From contig CM059571.1 in NCBI GenBank assembly GCA_030386875.1, positions 28,576,355-28,640,354 on the forward strand: 64,000 bases of DNA. The letters run 5' to 3'. Source of the DNA: Morinoia aosen (taxonomy: Eukaryota; Arthropoda; Malacostraca; Amphipoda; Talitridae). The position numbers were made by a program, and so were the translations under genes. Shown here one piece after another: positions 1-11,050 of the stretch; position 1 is the first letter of the stretch, and each line of letters starts with the position of its first letter. The notes below the pieces were generated by a model, which saw only the letters and a program-made list of their open reading frames with translations, did not search any database and was not told where the DNA came from.

Positions 1-797
1 AAAAAAAATAAACAACCTAAATAGTGATGTCATAATACGCTCAAGAGCATAAGAAACAACAAATTACCACACAACACTAACAAGAACTTTTTAGAATAGG
101 GGTAAGAAAATAAAACAATAATGTTCTATAAAGTTATTACATAGGATGAATTACGTCGCCTTTTAAAAGGTTTTAGGATGAAAAGTCCTGAGTGGATATA
201 CATACGTAAATGGGTGCCATGACGATCCATGTCAATGCATGTACGAAAGTCCGAGAGAAACATAAAAATGAATCCCATGGCTAGTTAGTTGATGTTCAAT
301 GATATTTTTTCATGAATGCAATAAAAGAAAAGAAATATAAAGACGTGTAAGTCAGTGGGATAAAAACACTTGTGACAGTTTCCACGTACATTGACATATA
401 AGCTTTGGCTTTCTTGGATTCAGGGGGTGATGTTGCAAGTGTTTGTGAATAAAATATGTTCAAAAATACCTGGCCGAAACGGCAGATATTAAAAAAAAAA
501 TTTTTGGAGCGAGCACAATAAAATGGAAGTAAATTCACTGTCTCCAAGGACACGCTTTAAATCATGCAAAAAATATTATATTTCTCTTTTGAATGCTTCA
601 TAATAATGTAAAGGGGTGACGAGGAAGATAACGTGACACGTAGATAGGGATTAAAGAAACTTTTTCAAATTACAAATTTAAAAAATACGGTATTTATAGA
701 ACAAATGCAAGCAGCCTTATTAGCAATTTTACAGAAACAGCTGTTTGCGTAAGTGTATGCATACATTACATTCTTTCATAAAAATCTATATATACCG
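1..797. other. Non-coding AT-rich sequence
   Basis: I see no gene, RNA or mobile-element signature here. The short ORFs present have no recognisable motif and look like chance openings in AT-rich DNA. Confidence 0.5.
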
Positions 798-1150
798 GGT
801 GTTGTGTAAAATCGATGCACATATTTTAACCATATACAGAAAAACGCAAAATAAAACGATTTTCATCAGTAACAAAAACCTCAAAACTCCGTTTTCGAGA
901 AATGATGCCTTAAAATACTTTTCGATTCCCGTAAGAACAGGCTTATATTGCAGCTAACGAGTAAAATCTAACTTCTTGGCCATGCTGTTGTCGAGCGCTT
1001 TAGATTGTTCCTACTGTAATCTAAAATTATTTCAGGGCATAATTTCTCGAAAACGAAGGAGTTTTGAGGTTTTCGTTACTCATGAAAATCTTTTTTTGTT
1101 GCGTTTTTCTGTACATGGTTAAAATTTGTGCATCGAATTACACAACATCC
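798..1150. mobile_element. Palindromic foldback (MITE-like) element
   Basis: The left arm (798-909) and right arm (1036-1150) are near-perfect reverse complements. Both begin GGGTGTTGTGTAA / GGATGTTGTGTAA, and both contain AGAAAAACGCAA and CCTCAAAACTCC. Weaker similarity continues inward to about 950 and 1000, so the element is almost one long hairpin. No coding capacity is visible; the ORF at 745-957 runs across the arm and is a shadow. This is the layout of a non-autonomous foldback or MITE copy. I could not fix a target-site duplication, so the transposon superfamily is unknown. Confidence 0.65.
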
Positions 1151-2811
1151 ATGAACATACACATACGTATCTACATTCATATCCAAAACACACATGCAAG
1201 TATATAAACACACATGTACAAAAATATTCGCATACAAGCAATCACATTGCGTACGATACTACAAAAATCTAGTGCAGGTGGTATAGTGAAATGAAATGTA
1301 GGGTAATTAGCGATAGAAATTCGTAACTACTTTTCCAGTATGTACCGCAAGTTTACAGCTATTGTGTAGTGGCAAAATAACGAGCTAATTTGGTTTTTGA
1401 ATTCTCTTTAATGTTTGAGGGATTTTGATACTCTGGAGAAGTGTGTTTCCCAGTAAGGCACCTGGCAAGGAAGTTGGATACAACTTTCTTCGCGCCTGGT
1501 ATTGACAGAGCCTTCTGCATAACGTCAAATGAACGGTAGTTGATTAAGACATTATATGTCTCCTATACGACTTTGGGTTGGTGACGTCGGGGAATGAAAT
1601 AATGCATATTATATTGCACTGTTTTAGCTTGGTTCTGAGGAAGAAATTAAGATGAGAATACGTATTGGGCTTTGTACGCGATATACCTTCCTTGAATAGG
1701 AATCTAGAATAATCTAGAATAGTGTATTTAGGAAAGGTGTTACGTGATAACTTCTTTTAACTTTACCTTTGCTTACGACCCTGGCTGCGAAATTCATGCA
1801 TCTTTGTAACTCTTTTTGAAGATAGTGAGGTTCCTCTCCCCATACTAGGCTACAAAGGTCAATACGCGATAAAACTAAAAATTAAATGGCCAATAACCTA
1901 GTTTTTTCGTCGACCATGCTTTTTATACGATGAAAAAATATTAAAGTTGCGTAAATTTTGTTGCAAGTTTTCATAACGTAGGATTTGAAGGACATGTTTC
2001 TATCAAATGAAGTGCCTAAAGTTTTTACTTTTCTGATGGCTTTATTTCATCGTTCCTAACCGTAAGAGTAAGATTTGGGATTTTTTTCGATTTGCGTCTT
2101 TGGACCAAAAAATAATGAAATGCGTTCTACTCACATGTAGTTTTAGATCATTTTAGTCATACCATGATTTCAGGCTGAAACCCTATTGATTAGCATTATC
2201 GTTATCATCGTTAAGCTAGGATTGCGTCTGTGACATTTCCGATGTAAAACTTGTCATTGCGAGTTGAACATCATCTGCTTACATAGAGATTCGAGTGCTA
2301 GAAGGAAATAGTTGATGAAAATAGAAAGCAGTAGCGGACCAAGAATGGATACTTGGGAACACCAAAATTGTTTAGCATGAATGGGGACGACTTGTTATTT
2401 AAGAGGACTGTATGAGACTGGTTTTTTGAGTAGCTTTCAAACTATTCCGTATCAGCTCCTAAGTTCAATATTTTCCGCAGAAGTCGACCATATGTTCGAC
2501 GCCTACGAGAGCTTTGTAGAAATCGAGTAGCAGCAGGAGTGTTTCATTTTCGATATATTGTATTTGATATATTGTATATCACTGTTTATTTTTTCAGTGA
2601 AATTAAGCAGATCGTCTTGAGTGCTGGTGCTCCTCCTATGGGCATATTGATTTCGATGAAGTAAATTTGATTAGTCCAAGAGATGACTGCTGATTTGTTT
2701 CCACTTTTTCCAATATTTTGGACAGGACAGGTAAAAGACTTATGGGTCTGTAATTTATTACTGTATTTATATGTCACCAGCTTTATGCAACGGTCTAATT
2801 ATGGAGTGTTT

Positions 2812-3099
2812 TCAATGGTTGGGGAATTTATTATTTGCTATTGATGCATTAAATGTCAAACGAATCAATGGTGCTGGGACTTGGAAGCTGTCTTTGATGT
2901 GTTGAAGGCTGATACCATCATGTCCGACTGCCTTTGTGTTTTTCAATGGGCTTAAGATGTTTCGTAACTCTGCTGAATCGACAGAACGTGGTCTCCAACG
3001 GACACCAGCCTCTGAAATTGCAGTAAAGCACGAATTTTCAACTGACGGTTGATTTGGGTTGGTTTTACGGATCAGTGGTTGTTGCCAAGGGACTTTCAA
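2812..3099 (-). pseudogene. LINE reverse transcriptase N-terminal fragment
   Basis: This is the longest open piece of the decayed LINE (95 residues). The stretch around residues 50-90, LKNTKAVGHDGISLQHIKD followed by a hydrophobic FNASIANNKFP block, matches the beginning of the non-LTR RT fingers, where K(S/T)xGPDGI...LK and a later FP..WK are conserved. The following residues of the domain lie in another frame (2586-2777), so this is a fragment and not a gene. It lies inside the LINE remnant, downstream (minus strand) of the endonuclease linker. Confidence 0.7.
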
Positions 3100-3351
3100 A
3101 ATTACTTATGCAGTCTACATTTATATATTATGCTACCTCACTAATGATTTCACATGTTCGTTCTGGTTTATTTTTTAGTTCTTAATAGTTCTTAGTGATA
3201 ATGTTTGTTTTGCTTCATTTTCTTTCGAAGAATCTTTCTTTCTCCGAAGAATCTTCATATGTATCTCTTGTATGAAGTACTTTTTGATCTATTGTTTTTG
3301 TATTTTCGCTAGTAAGTTTTTTCTGCCCAGCTCTTTAATTTTGTCAGTAAT

Positions 3352-3552
3352 TCAAACCGCGCCTTTTGGCTTAGTTTTTTTGGTGATGTAAGGAGCGCAT
3401 TCATTGAGAGGTGCTGTAAAATTCTCGTTGAAGGTTGAGGCCTGTATGTCGACATCGTCAGATTGCATCATGTTTTGAAATTCGGCGGACCTAATTAGTA
3501 TCTTTTCATGATAAAGTTCCGCTGAATAGTGACCTTTCGGGCGGTAAATCAT
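3352..3552 (-). pseudogene. LINE endonuclease-RT linker fragment
   Basis: The 66-residue open piece ends in FNENFTAPLNECAPYITKK. This resembles the linker between endonuclease and RT in Jockey/CR1-like LINEs, where a pattern of F..l....l...aP......k precedes the RT. It is placed correctly between the GDFNADF motif (about 3800) and the RT start (3099). It is too short and too broken to be functional. Confidence 0.55.
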
Positions 3553-3830
3553 ATAACGATACTTTTTTTTTTACTTTGCTATATTAATTTGACATTCTGA
3601 TGATCGGTGATCGGAAGCAGAGGGTGACATTGCTGCAGTGAATATTGTCAGATGTATTTCCTAGGATTACTTGTGATTGCCATATCGATGAGAGTTTTAG
3701 GGACTCTAATAATACAAGTTAGTTCTTTGACCATTTGTGATAGGTTTAGACCATACAACAGTTCGCTTTGCTGTTATTTTTTATTTGTTAAAAGTCAGCA
3801 TTAAAATCTCCGAAAGCGAAGAATGAATTT

Positions 3831-5500
3831 TTCGTAGCTAGGATTTCTTTGAAGGAAATTCTTTGAAAGAGAGAAGAAACAAAGATTCAAACAACAAGCA
3901 ATCCTTCATATTAAAACTGAACCTAAACTCTTTGAGAAAGAGGCTTGAATAAAAACGCTTAGAAGTAGGATATGTGTGAAAAATTCCTTCGAAAGAAAGC
4001 AGATACATTTTTGTGTACTTCATAGTGAAAAAAGTATTTGTACTATTCAAAGTTAAAATAGAATCATAATACAGTATTTTTTAAAATACACTGAAAATTT
4101 AAGTCACTATTATATAGCATTCAATCGACACCTATACATTTGATGAATGACTTGTACTTTTCCTTAAGCAGGGTATCTTATCCATCTACGCATACGTGTG
4201 ACCCCCGAATCCTGGAAGGAATCTCTAAATCTTACTGATGAATTAACTTCCAACCAAATAACGGCACAAATTTCCAAAATGGTTGCCCGGATTCTGGCTT
4301 AGCCATTCGAGTTACTTTATATTATGATCTGTGAACCATTTCTTTGTAGATTTTGCTGTATGCTGAGGGTCATCATCTTACTCGAAGGCCCAATCTATTG
4401 GAAACTCCAGTTTTGCCATGCAGTGAAGCATGTTCTGCATTCATTCTACCATGATCACTTGGATCTTGCTAGCTCCACTTGCGGAAAAAAAAACATCCTG
4501 ACTTTGGTGCTACTTCCGTCAAACTTTACAGAAGGGAACATGTTCTCTTGTGCAAAAGCATTACCGTATTTCCTCTAAACATGATTTCGTGAATTGCGAC
4601 CAAAGAAATCAATTTTGATTTGATCTGTCATGTAATACTTCTCATAATGTTTTGGAATTGGTCATACATTCACGAGCGGAATTTCAGAAGGGCTTACCTA
4701 CGTCATTTCGACTAAAATGGAGTTTTCTTTAGTGAGCGTGATTTCAGTTGATTTCTCTGAAATTTATTGTTTACTGTGAGTAGTGAAACAATAGGGCTTG
4801 ATGCTGTCAAATATTCTAGCAACTTTTGGCTCGAGATCCTTGAATCGATTTGAACTTTTCGGAACATTTTCTTCAAAGATCCTACATATATCTAGAGTGG
4901 TGCGCCAGATTTTCAACGGTTTTTATAGTTTCTTGATTTTTATACCTAGAAATAACTGAAGCAGTGATCACAAACTGAATTCTAAGTTTTTCTGACATTT
5001 TCCTGTGAGTTACACCGATTCCCATTTCTGAATTGTTATTCATTAAACGTTTTTAAAGATTACTGTTTTACCCATGGGTGTACTGCATTAAGTGGTACAC
5101 TGCAATTTCGAATTTAGACGAAAGCATTAGATACTGTATATATCAGCTACTGAGCGCATTATAAGACCAATCTAGTTAGTCCTGTACTACACTCTGCTTA
5201 TGAGAGGCAACTTAAGCTTCTTAAAAGAAGAAACTTATTATGTACGAGTACTTTTTTCACTCATAAATACACAATGATTTGCCAACATTTTAATTTTCTT
5301 GGTCATTCATGTATGGCGTGGTGTTATGCATTTTAGCGTATTGTTTGTCAATCTATATATTAAAACGCTTAAAACTAATTTCGTGGGTAACGCTCTCATC
5401 CGAGTAGGTGTTATCATGGATACCGAATTCCTGAGCGTTACAATAAAATATCGCTCTACATGCATTGATACGCTTAACATTTTATCAGAATAGGATAGGT
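3831..5500. other. Non-coding sequence without recognisable features
   Basis: No domain, RNA gene or repeat was recognised. The ORFs at 3838-4050 (minus), 4324-4578 (plus) and 5299-5493 (plus) have no familiar motif, and I treat them as chance ORFs. Confidence 0.45.
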
Positions 5501-6130
5501 TAAATTAGGTTAGATTAGGATATTTATCATGTTTTTGTCATGTTTGTTATTTGTTTTATTTTTTACAATTTTTGGTCTTTTTCCATTGATGAATTTTTTA
5601 TTTGTTATTCGTTATTTTTTTGTATTTGTTTACTATTTTTATATATTGTAATTTTCCTAATTGTTGCTTTTTTTAATTTGTTAATTTTTTATTTATTTTG
5701 AAAATGGTAATTTTTTATTTTTATCATTTTTATTTTTTTAATATGTTAATTTTTTCAATTTTGAATTGATTTTGAATTTGTTTATTTTTCATTTATGTCA
5801 TATTTTCCTTTTTCATTTTTTTATCGTTTTTTTATTTTTTTATTCTCTGCAAATTTTAAATTTCTTACATTTCTTTATTTTTAAAATATATTTGTTCCAC
5901 TTTTTTATTTTTTATTTTCTTCAATTTTTAAATTTTTTGTTCTGTTTTTATTTCATGTTTTATTTTTCCCACTTGTTTAATTTTTTTAATTTTCAATTTT
6001 TCATTTTTTTCATCTTAAATTTTTTACAATTTAATTTTTTCATTTTTTGTTTACATTTTTTTATTTATTCAATTTCATTTATTCATTTTTTTATTTCCAA
6101 ATTTTTCCTAATGTTTTTTTATTTATTTTA
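5500..6130. repeat. T-rich low-complexity tract
   Basis: The plus strand is built almost entirely of runs such as TTTTTATTTTTT with few G or C bases. The 121-residue ORF at 5766-6131 is a by-product, rich in Phe, Leu and Ile because TTT/TTA/ATT codons fill the tract. It borders the TTAGG-like satellite directly. Confidence 0.8.
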
Positions 6131-7407
6131 ACATAGGTCAGGTAATGTTGATGAGATTTTCCCACGGGTCCATGGTTTTTTCACGTTTGACATATCAGAA
6201 TAGCTTTTTTTAAAATTGGATAGTAGGATATGTTAGGTTAGGATGGTTTAGGTTAGAATGTTATGTTTGAATTTTTTAAGAAATATTAACCCATTTTTTT
6301 CATGAGTCCACCTAGCTTAACGATGACATTAGTTAAGTTAGATTAGGGTAGGTAAGGTTAGGATAGGGTAAGGTAGGTTAGGATAGGTTAGCATAGGTTA
6401 GCAAAGGTTACGTAATGTTGACAACATTTTTTCACGGGTCAACGTTGTTTAATGTTTGACATATTATAAAAGCATCGGTTAGCATACGATAAGTTGGTAT
6501 ATACTATGTTGGGATGGGCTACGTTAATATGTTATGTTAGAATTTTTTGGGTAATGTTGACCGAACTTTATAACGGGTCCACCGTGTTGACCACGACGCT
6601 AGCCTAACGATGAAATTGGTTAAGTAAGGTTAGGATAGGATAGGTTAGGATGGGGTTGGAGAGTTTAGGATAGGTTAGGCTAGCATAGGTTGGGTAATAA
6701 TGACGGATATTTTTCACGGGTCCACGTTTCCTATGTTTGACATACTGTATTATCATGATAGGTTGGGTTAGCATAGGTCAAGAAGAGAGAGGTTAGAATA
6801 TGTTACGTTAAGATAACATAGGTTAGAATATGTTATGATAGAATTTGTTAGGTGATGTTGATGAAATTTTTTCTCGGGTCCATGTTTTTTTATGCTCGAC
6901 ATATTATCAGGATCGGTTTGGTGAGGGTAGGTCAGTATATGTTATTATAGGTTAGGTTAGGATAGGTTAGGTTAGGTAATACTAACAGAATTTTTCCATG
7001 AGTCCACGTTTTTTACATTTCACATATTATCAGGATCGGTTCGATTAGAATAGGATAGTATAGGACAGAATATGATAGGTCTGGTTAGGATAGGTTAGGT
7101 TAGGATAGAATAGAATAGAATAGAATAGAATAGAATAGAATAGGTTAGGATAGGATAGAATAGGTTAGGTTAGGATAGATTAAGATAGGTTAGGATAGTA
7201 AGATAGAATTTGTTGTTAGAATTTGTTGAGTAATTTCGATAAAAAATTCACGGGTCCACGGTTTTCTTTATGTTTGGCATATTATCAGGATAGGTGCAGT
7301 TAGGTTAGGTTAGGATGTTTTAGGTTAGGTTAGGTTAGGTTAGTATAGGTTCGGAAATTTTGATGGAATTTTCTTACGAGTCCACTTTTTTTACGTTTGG
7401 CATATTA
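6130..7407. repeat. Satellite with TTAGG-like spacers, first block
   Basis: A unit with the core ACGGGTCCACG-TTT-ATGTTTGACATATTATCAGGAT recurs about every 100-300 bases (near 6165, 6440, 6720, 6875, 7005, 7250 and 7385), more or less mutated. Between the cores lie stretches of TTAGGTTAGGATAGG, degenerate relatives of the insect telomere repeat TTAGG. There is no coding potential. The array resumes at 8751 after an insertion. Confidence 0.75.
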
Positions 7408-8750
7408 TGTACAAAAATCTTACAGGCTATCCTGTAATCTTATAGAGTTAATTAAATTTAAGCTTGTTTACTCATGAAGTTAAAATTAAGGACTAAAATC
7501 AAATTACCATTTAACTTATAAGTAAAACTTAATCTCGTAATATTAAATCTATAATTAATGTAGCAGAACTCATTACTTTAATACATAAAAATTTCTATAA
7601 CCCAGCTCTAGGCTCGTCTTTGGTTTTTGAACTTCAGTTTACCATCCTGAATACAGCCAATTGAATACACCATTTGAGCCAAGCTGCACTGACCTCACTA
7701 ATTTTCTCGAGGCCGATTCAGATCGCCTCCAGCCATTGACCACACAACTTCAACTTTATAACTGAGCCTACACAGCCTCCGTCGGTTTCACCTGCCGACG
7801 CCTCCCCGACGGCACCTCCCGTACTGCCAACGCAGGGAAGCCAGTGGGTTTTGCTTCGCTTCGCTACGCTGCGCTTCTCCTCCATCGAGGACTGAGCGGC
7901 CGGAGGATGAGAGGCTGAGGCGCATTACGTGCTGCTGACAGCTCCGCTCACCATCCACTCGCCTGACTCCGCTTCCCGGCATATCCTGATGCTCACGAGC
8001 TCATTGGAGGTTGGTGAACTACTTGTTCAGTAACCAATTACTTGCCATGCCGTGAGCTGGGTACTTAGGACGACGTTTCCCCATGCATTCTTAATAACTA
8101 AAACTTAAAACTTATAACGTATAAACTTGCCTTAAAACTTATAACGTTTAAACTTACCTGAAAACTTACCTGAAAACTTATAACGTATAAACTTACCTGA
8201 AAACTTATAACGTATACGCTTACCTGAAAACTTATAACGTATAAGCTTACCTGAAAACTTATAACGCATAAACTTACCGTAAAACTTATAACGTATAAAC
8301 TTACCTTAAAACTTATAACGTATAAACTTACCTTAAAACTTATAACGTATAAACTTACCTTAAAACTTATAACGTATAAACTTACCTTAAAACTTATAAC
8401 GTATAAACTTACCTTAAAACTTATAACATATAAACTTACCTTAAAACGATAAACTGTATTAAACCTACGACTAATCGCTAAACCTTAACTAACTGCATCT
8501 AACTCCACAGAGCACGGGTGCTTGCTTCCTACGACGGCAGTCGCAGATCGCAAGTGGACCGCCCGCCTGTCTCCCAGAAGACCTGCTCCGAAGGACTTGT
8601 ACTTTTGTTGCCCTTAGTTTTAGTGCTTTGGTCTTGTTGAAATGTCGTTCCGACATTTGACGTAATAAATAACGGCAAATTTTCCCATTACGGAACTCCG
8701 CGTATTTCAATCTCCTATATATACAATATTAATCAACCCTTTTTTTCTAT
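7408..8750. mobile_element. 1.34 kb insertion in the satellite, flanked by ATATTA
   Basis: The satellite core reads CATATTATCAGG in other copies. Here it is split: CATATTA ends at 7407, foreign sequence starting TGTACAAAAATC follows, and ATATTATCAGG resumes at 8751. The 6-bp ATATTA (7402-7407 and 8751-8756) is therefore a likely target-site duplication. The insert contains a moderately GC-rich part (7790-7990), a 27-bp tandem array, and near its right end a palindrome TGTCGTTCCGACA (8643-8655) and AATAAA (8662-8670). TGTCGGAACGACA is the kind of sequence that begins many LTRs, so it may hold an LTR fragment, but I could not pair it. The ORFs at 7788-7982 and 8489-8710 have no recognised domain. 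Confidence 0.5.
8104..8452. repeat. 27-bp tandem repeat, about 13 copies
   Basis: A 27-bp unit with the consensus AAAACTTATAACGTATAAAC followed by TTACCTT is repeated head to tail. The central copies differ by zero to two bases; the first copies differ more (CTTGCC, TTACCTG variants). It lies inside the 7408-8750 insertion. AACGTATAA is nearly self-complementary, but no function is shown. Confidence 0.85.
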
Positions 8751-8905
8751 ATATTATCAGGATAGATTCGGTTAGTATAGGATAGTATACGTTGGCTTAG
8801 AATATGTTATGTTGGAATTAGGAAGGTAATGTTGACCGATTTTCTTTCACGGGTTGACCTAGCGTAATTGTCCGTGGAGTTTCCACGGGTCCTGCTAGTT
8901 TCTTT
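8751..8905. repeat. Satellite with TTAGG-like spacers, resumed block
   Basis: The same unit as in 6130-7407 (TATTATCAGGATAG, then GGTAATGTTGACCGA, then TTCACGGGTT) continues here for about half to one copy before the array ends near 8905. Confidence 0.65.
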
Positions 8906-10700
8906 TATTTCATTCATTTAGGTACTGTTTTGATGAATACTTTTTGGTGTACAAATTTTTGTTACTCCCCTCTGTATAGCATTCCACCTTGATATACGTC
9001 AGCTTTGAATATACCCGAATTTTCACTAGTGTTGAAATCGGGAATGAAAAATTCCACTCCATAATGTGAACCTCTTTAATATTTTCCGACGCTAAAAATT
9101 CCATTGGGACCGTGATATAACGAGGAGCCCCTTATAATTGCCATTAGGACTTATGTGGTTTTGCACCTGAGTGATTGAAAATTATTAATACGATGCTTAA
9201 AGATGTGTAGAGTCTTAATGCATGATTATTGTGCCTGTATAATGTAGACTTTCATATTTTTACTCTTTTCAGAAGAGGAAATCGTAGTCGGAACGATACA
9301 GCGCTTCAAAGATCTAGGCCGTCCTCATGGCACATTTCGTTGATATAGTAATTTGCACAGTAGCTCCTGAGCAATTTTCCGTATGTTTGCTGAACTGCGT
9401 TGAACTTCCATAGTATCAAATGATTTTTAACAATCTTGTGTTTAAAAAATTCAACACACAGAAGAAAATGATACGAGGAAGCCCTGTCATTTAAATCAAA
9501 TGCTCCAATTATAAAAAGACGACCTTAACTTACTGAAATTGCGAGATAATGCGTGAGTATAAGTTTTACCTCGTATGAATATTCCAATTTAATAATCCAC
9601 GCTGACACGGGGCCAAAACAAGCCGGAGCACTCTTCTATTTTTCCCGAATCAGAAATAATGATAAGAAACTGCACCTTTTATACGAGCATTCATGAACAA
9701 AATTATCCCTGCATACTTGCCAGGAATTTTCGAAGCCTGGCCTCCTCATTCCATAAAATCGACGATAGATTGGAGCTAACTAAATTTTACGTATTTGATT
9801 CATCACAAATGCAACGAAGCCTACAACCGCTTATGTGGTGTCATAAAAGCGGCGCTCGTCCGCGAAGATTAGCGAGGAAAGTCAATCTCGGTGTACTGTA
9901 CCGCCCTCGAAACTCTTTTTGCCGTATTTCACTGATTTGTTAGCAACGTAGGCTTTGGTTGGACAACTTTTTCCAGTTTCTTTTAAAGCAGTACAATGTG
10001 TCGGATAACAAACTACTCCAGCACCTACTCGCTCTGAAAATGTTATATTGTTGTGAAAGGGTGTTTTCCGAGCGAGCATAGAAGTTTTTCTCACATCTCT
10101 ACGAGACATCTTACCAATACTGATTTATATTTCACCATGTGGTTAAAGTTCATATTTTAGTAGTTTTCCCGACCGTATGTGAGCGTCATCCGCTTAGCTA
10201 TAAACTGCAAAAAAATTCAGAAAATCCTTTTGGTTAATCTTGGCTTTTTCATGAACACTAAACGACCTTATTTCAAGCATCTGAATAATCTATTTAAGAA
10301 ACTGAAACACAGAAACAAATTTGAAAAAAATTAAATCATTTGCAAAATAGCTCTGGACACCAAAAGCAGTATTTTGCTGTAAAAGAAAATCTGAAACACA
10401 AACTGTTCTCATTTTTGAGAATCAAACTGTACCTTTTCTAGCAAATTTTTCTATAATATCTGTTGCCCTGGGCCAATGGTTTTCGTTTCAGCCTGAAAAA
10501 CGTTTAAAACAAAAGGAAGCAAACAAATACCAGTGTTGCTTCTCCTATACACAGTATAATTAGCTAAATTAGCAAATATCAGTGTTGCACCATTGATGTT
10601 CAAAAAATAAAATATCATACTAATAATATCAGTGCTGCTTCACTGATGTATATCGATCACTAACAACCAAAAAAAGATTACTGTACAGTGCACAGGTTGT
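8906..10700. other. Non-coding sequence without recognisable features
   Basis: I see no domain-bearing ORF, RNA gene or clear repeat. Near 10545-10650 a short phrase AATATCAGTGTTGC(A/T)..CATTGATG occurs about three times, leading into the minisatellite that follows. Confidence 0.4.
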
Positions 10701-10712
10701 GGAAACTTTATA

Positions 10713-11050
10713 GACATGTGTGGCAACAGTGGGTTGCCATACTGATAGTGACAATTGAACAAACAGCATAAAACAAAGGCTTATCCCAATGACAGCAACA
10801 ACTGCAGAAAGATGCATGGCAACAAAGGGTTGTCCCACTGGCAGCAGCAACTGCATAAATATGCATGACAACAAAGAATTTTGCCATTGACAGCAATAAC
10901 TGTACAAACAAGCATGACAACAAAGGGTTCTCACTCTGACAGCAACAACTGCACAAGCATGAACAGCAACAAAAAGTTGTCACTCTGACTGCGACAACTA
11001 AACAAACAAGCATGGCAACAAAGGGTTGTCTCACTGACAACAGCAACTAA
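10713..11050. repeat. Degenerate ~60-bp minisatellite, five to six copies
   Basis: A unit of about 60 bp containing GCATGGCAACAAAGGGTTGTC and CACTGACAGCAACAACTGCA recurs from about 10713 to 11050 with 10-25% drift between copies. The two overlapping cysteine-rich minus-strand ORFs at 10629-10934 and 10708-11046 are translations of this array in two frames and are not genes. Confidence 0.75.

Larger units (their letters stand above)
1440..3830 (-). pseudogene. Decayed LINE (non-LTR retrotransposon) ORF2 remnant, endonuclease plus reverse transcriptase
   Basis: Read on the minus strand, parts of an AP-endonuclease/RT polyprotein follow each other in the correct order but in different frames. 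GDFNADF, an endonuclease motif, lies at about 3793-3819 and an SDH motif near 3605. An endonuclease-RT linker occupies 3352-3552. The start of RT with KNTKAVGHDGISLQHIK lies in 2812-3099, a decayed continuation in 2586-2777, SILGPLLLSIFINYF near 2340, and a scrambled YADD region near 2275. A C-terminal LVWGEEPHYLQKELQ..NFAARVV lies near 1800-1880. The order EN-RT and these motifs are typical of Jockey/CR1/I-type LINEs; which clade is not determined. Many frameshifts and stops show it is long dead. No 3' poly(A) tail or target duplication was identified. Confidence 0.75.

Noticed and set aside
5766..6131. 121-aa ORF rich in Phe and Leu that looks like a membrane protein
   Set aside because: It is the translation of a T-rich low-complexity tract.
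6130..7407. A true telomere or chromosome end
   Set aside because: The TTAGG-like units are degenerate, mixed with a different core and followed by normal sequence; no long perfect array exists.
10629..11046. Two Cys-rich minus-strand ORFs
   Set aside because: Both are translations of a degenerate 60-bp minisatellite.
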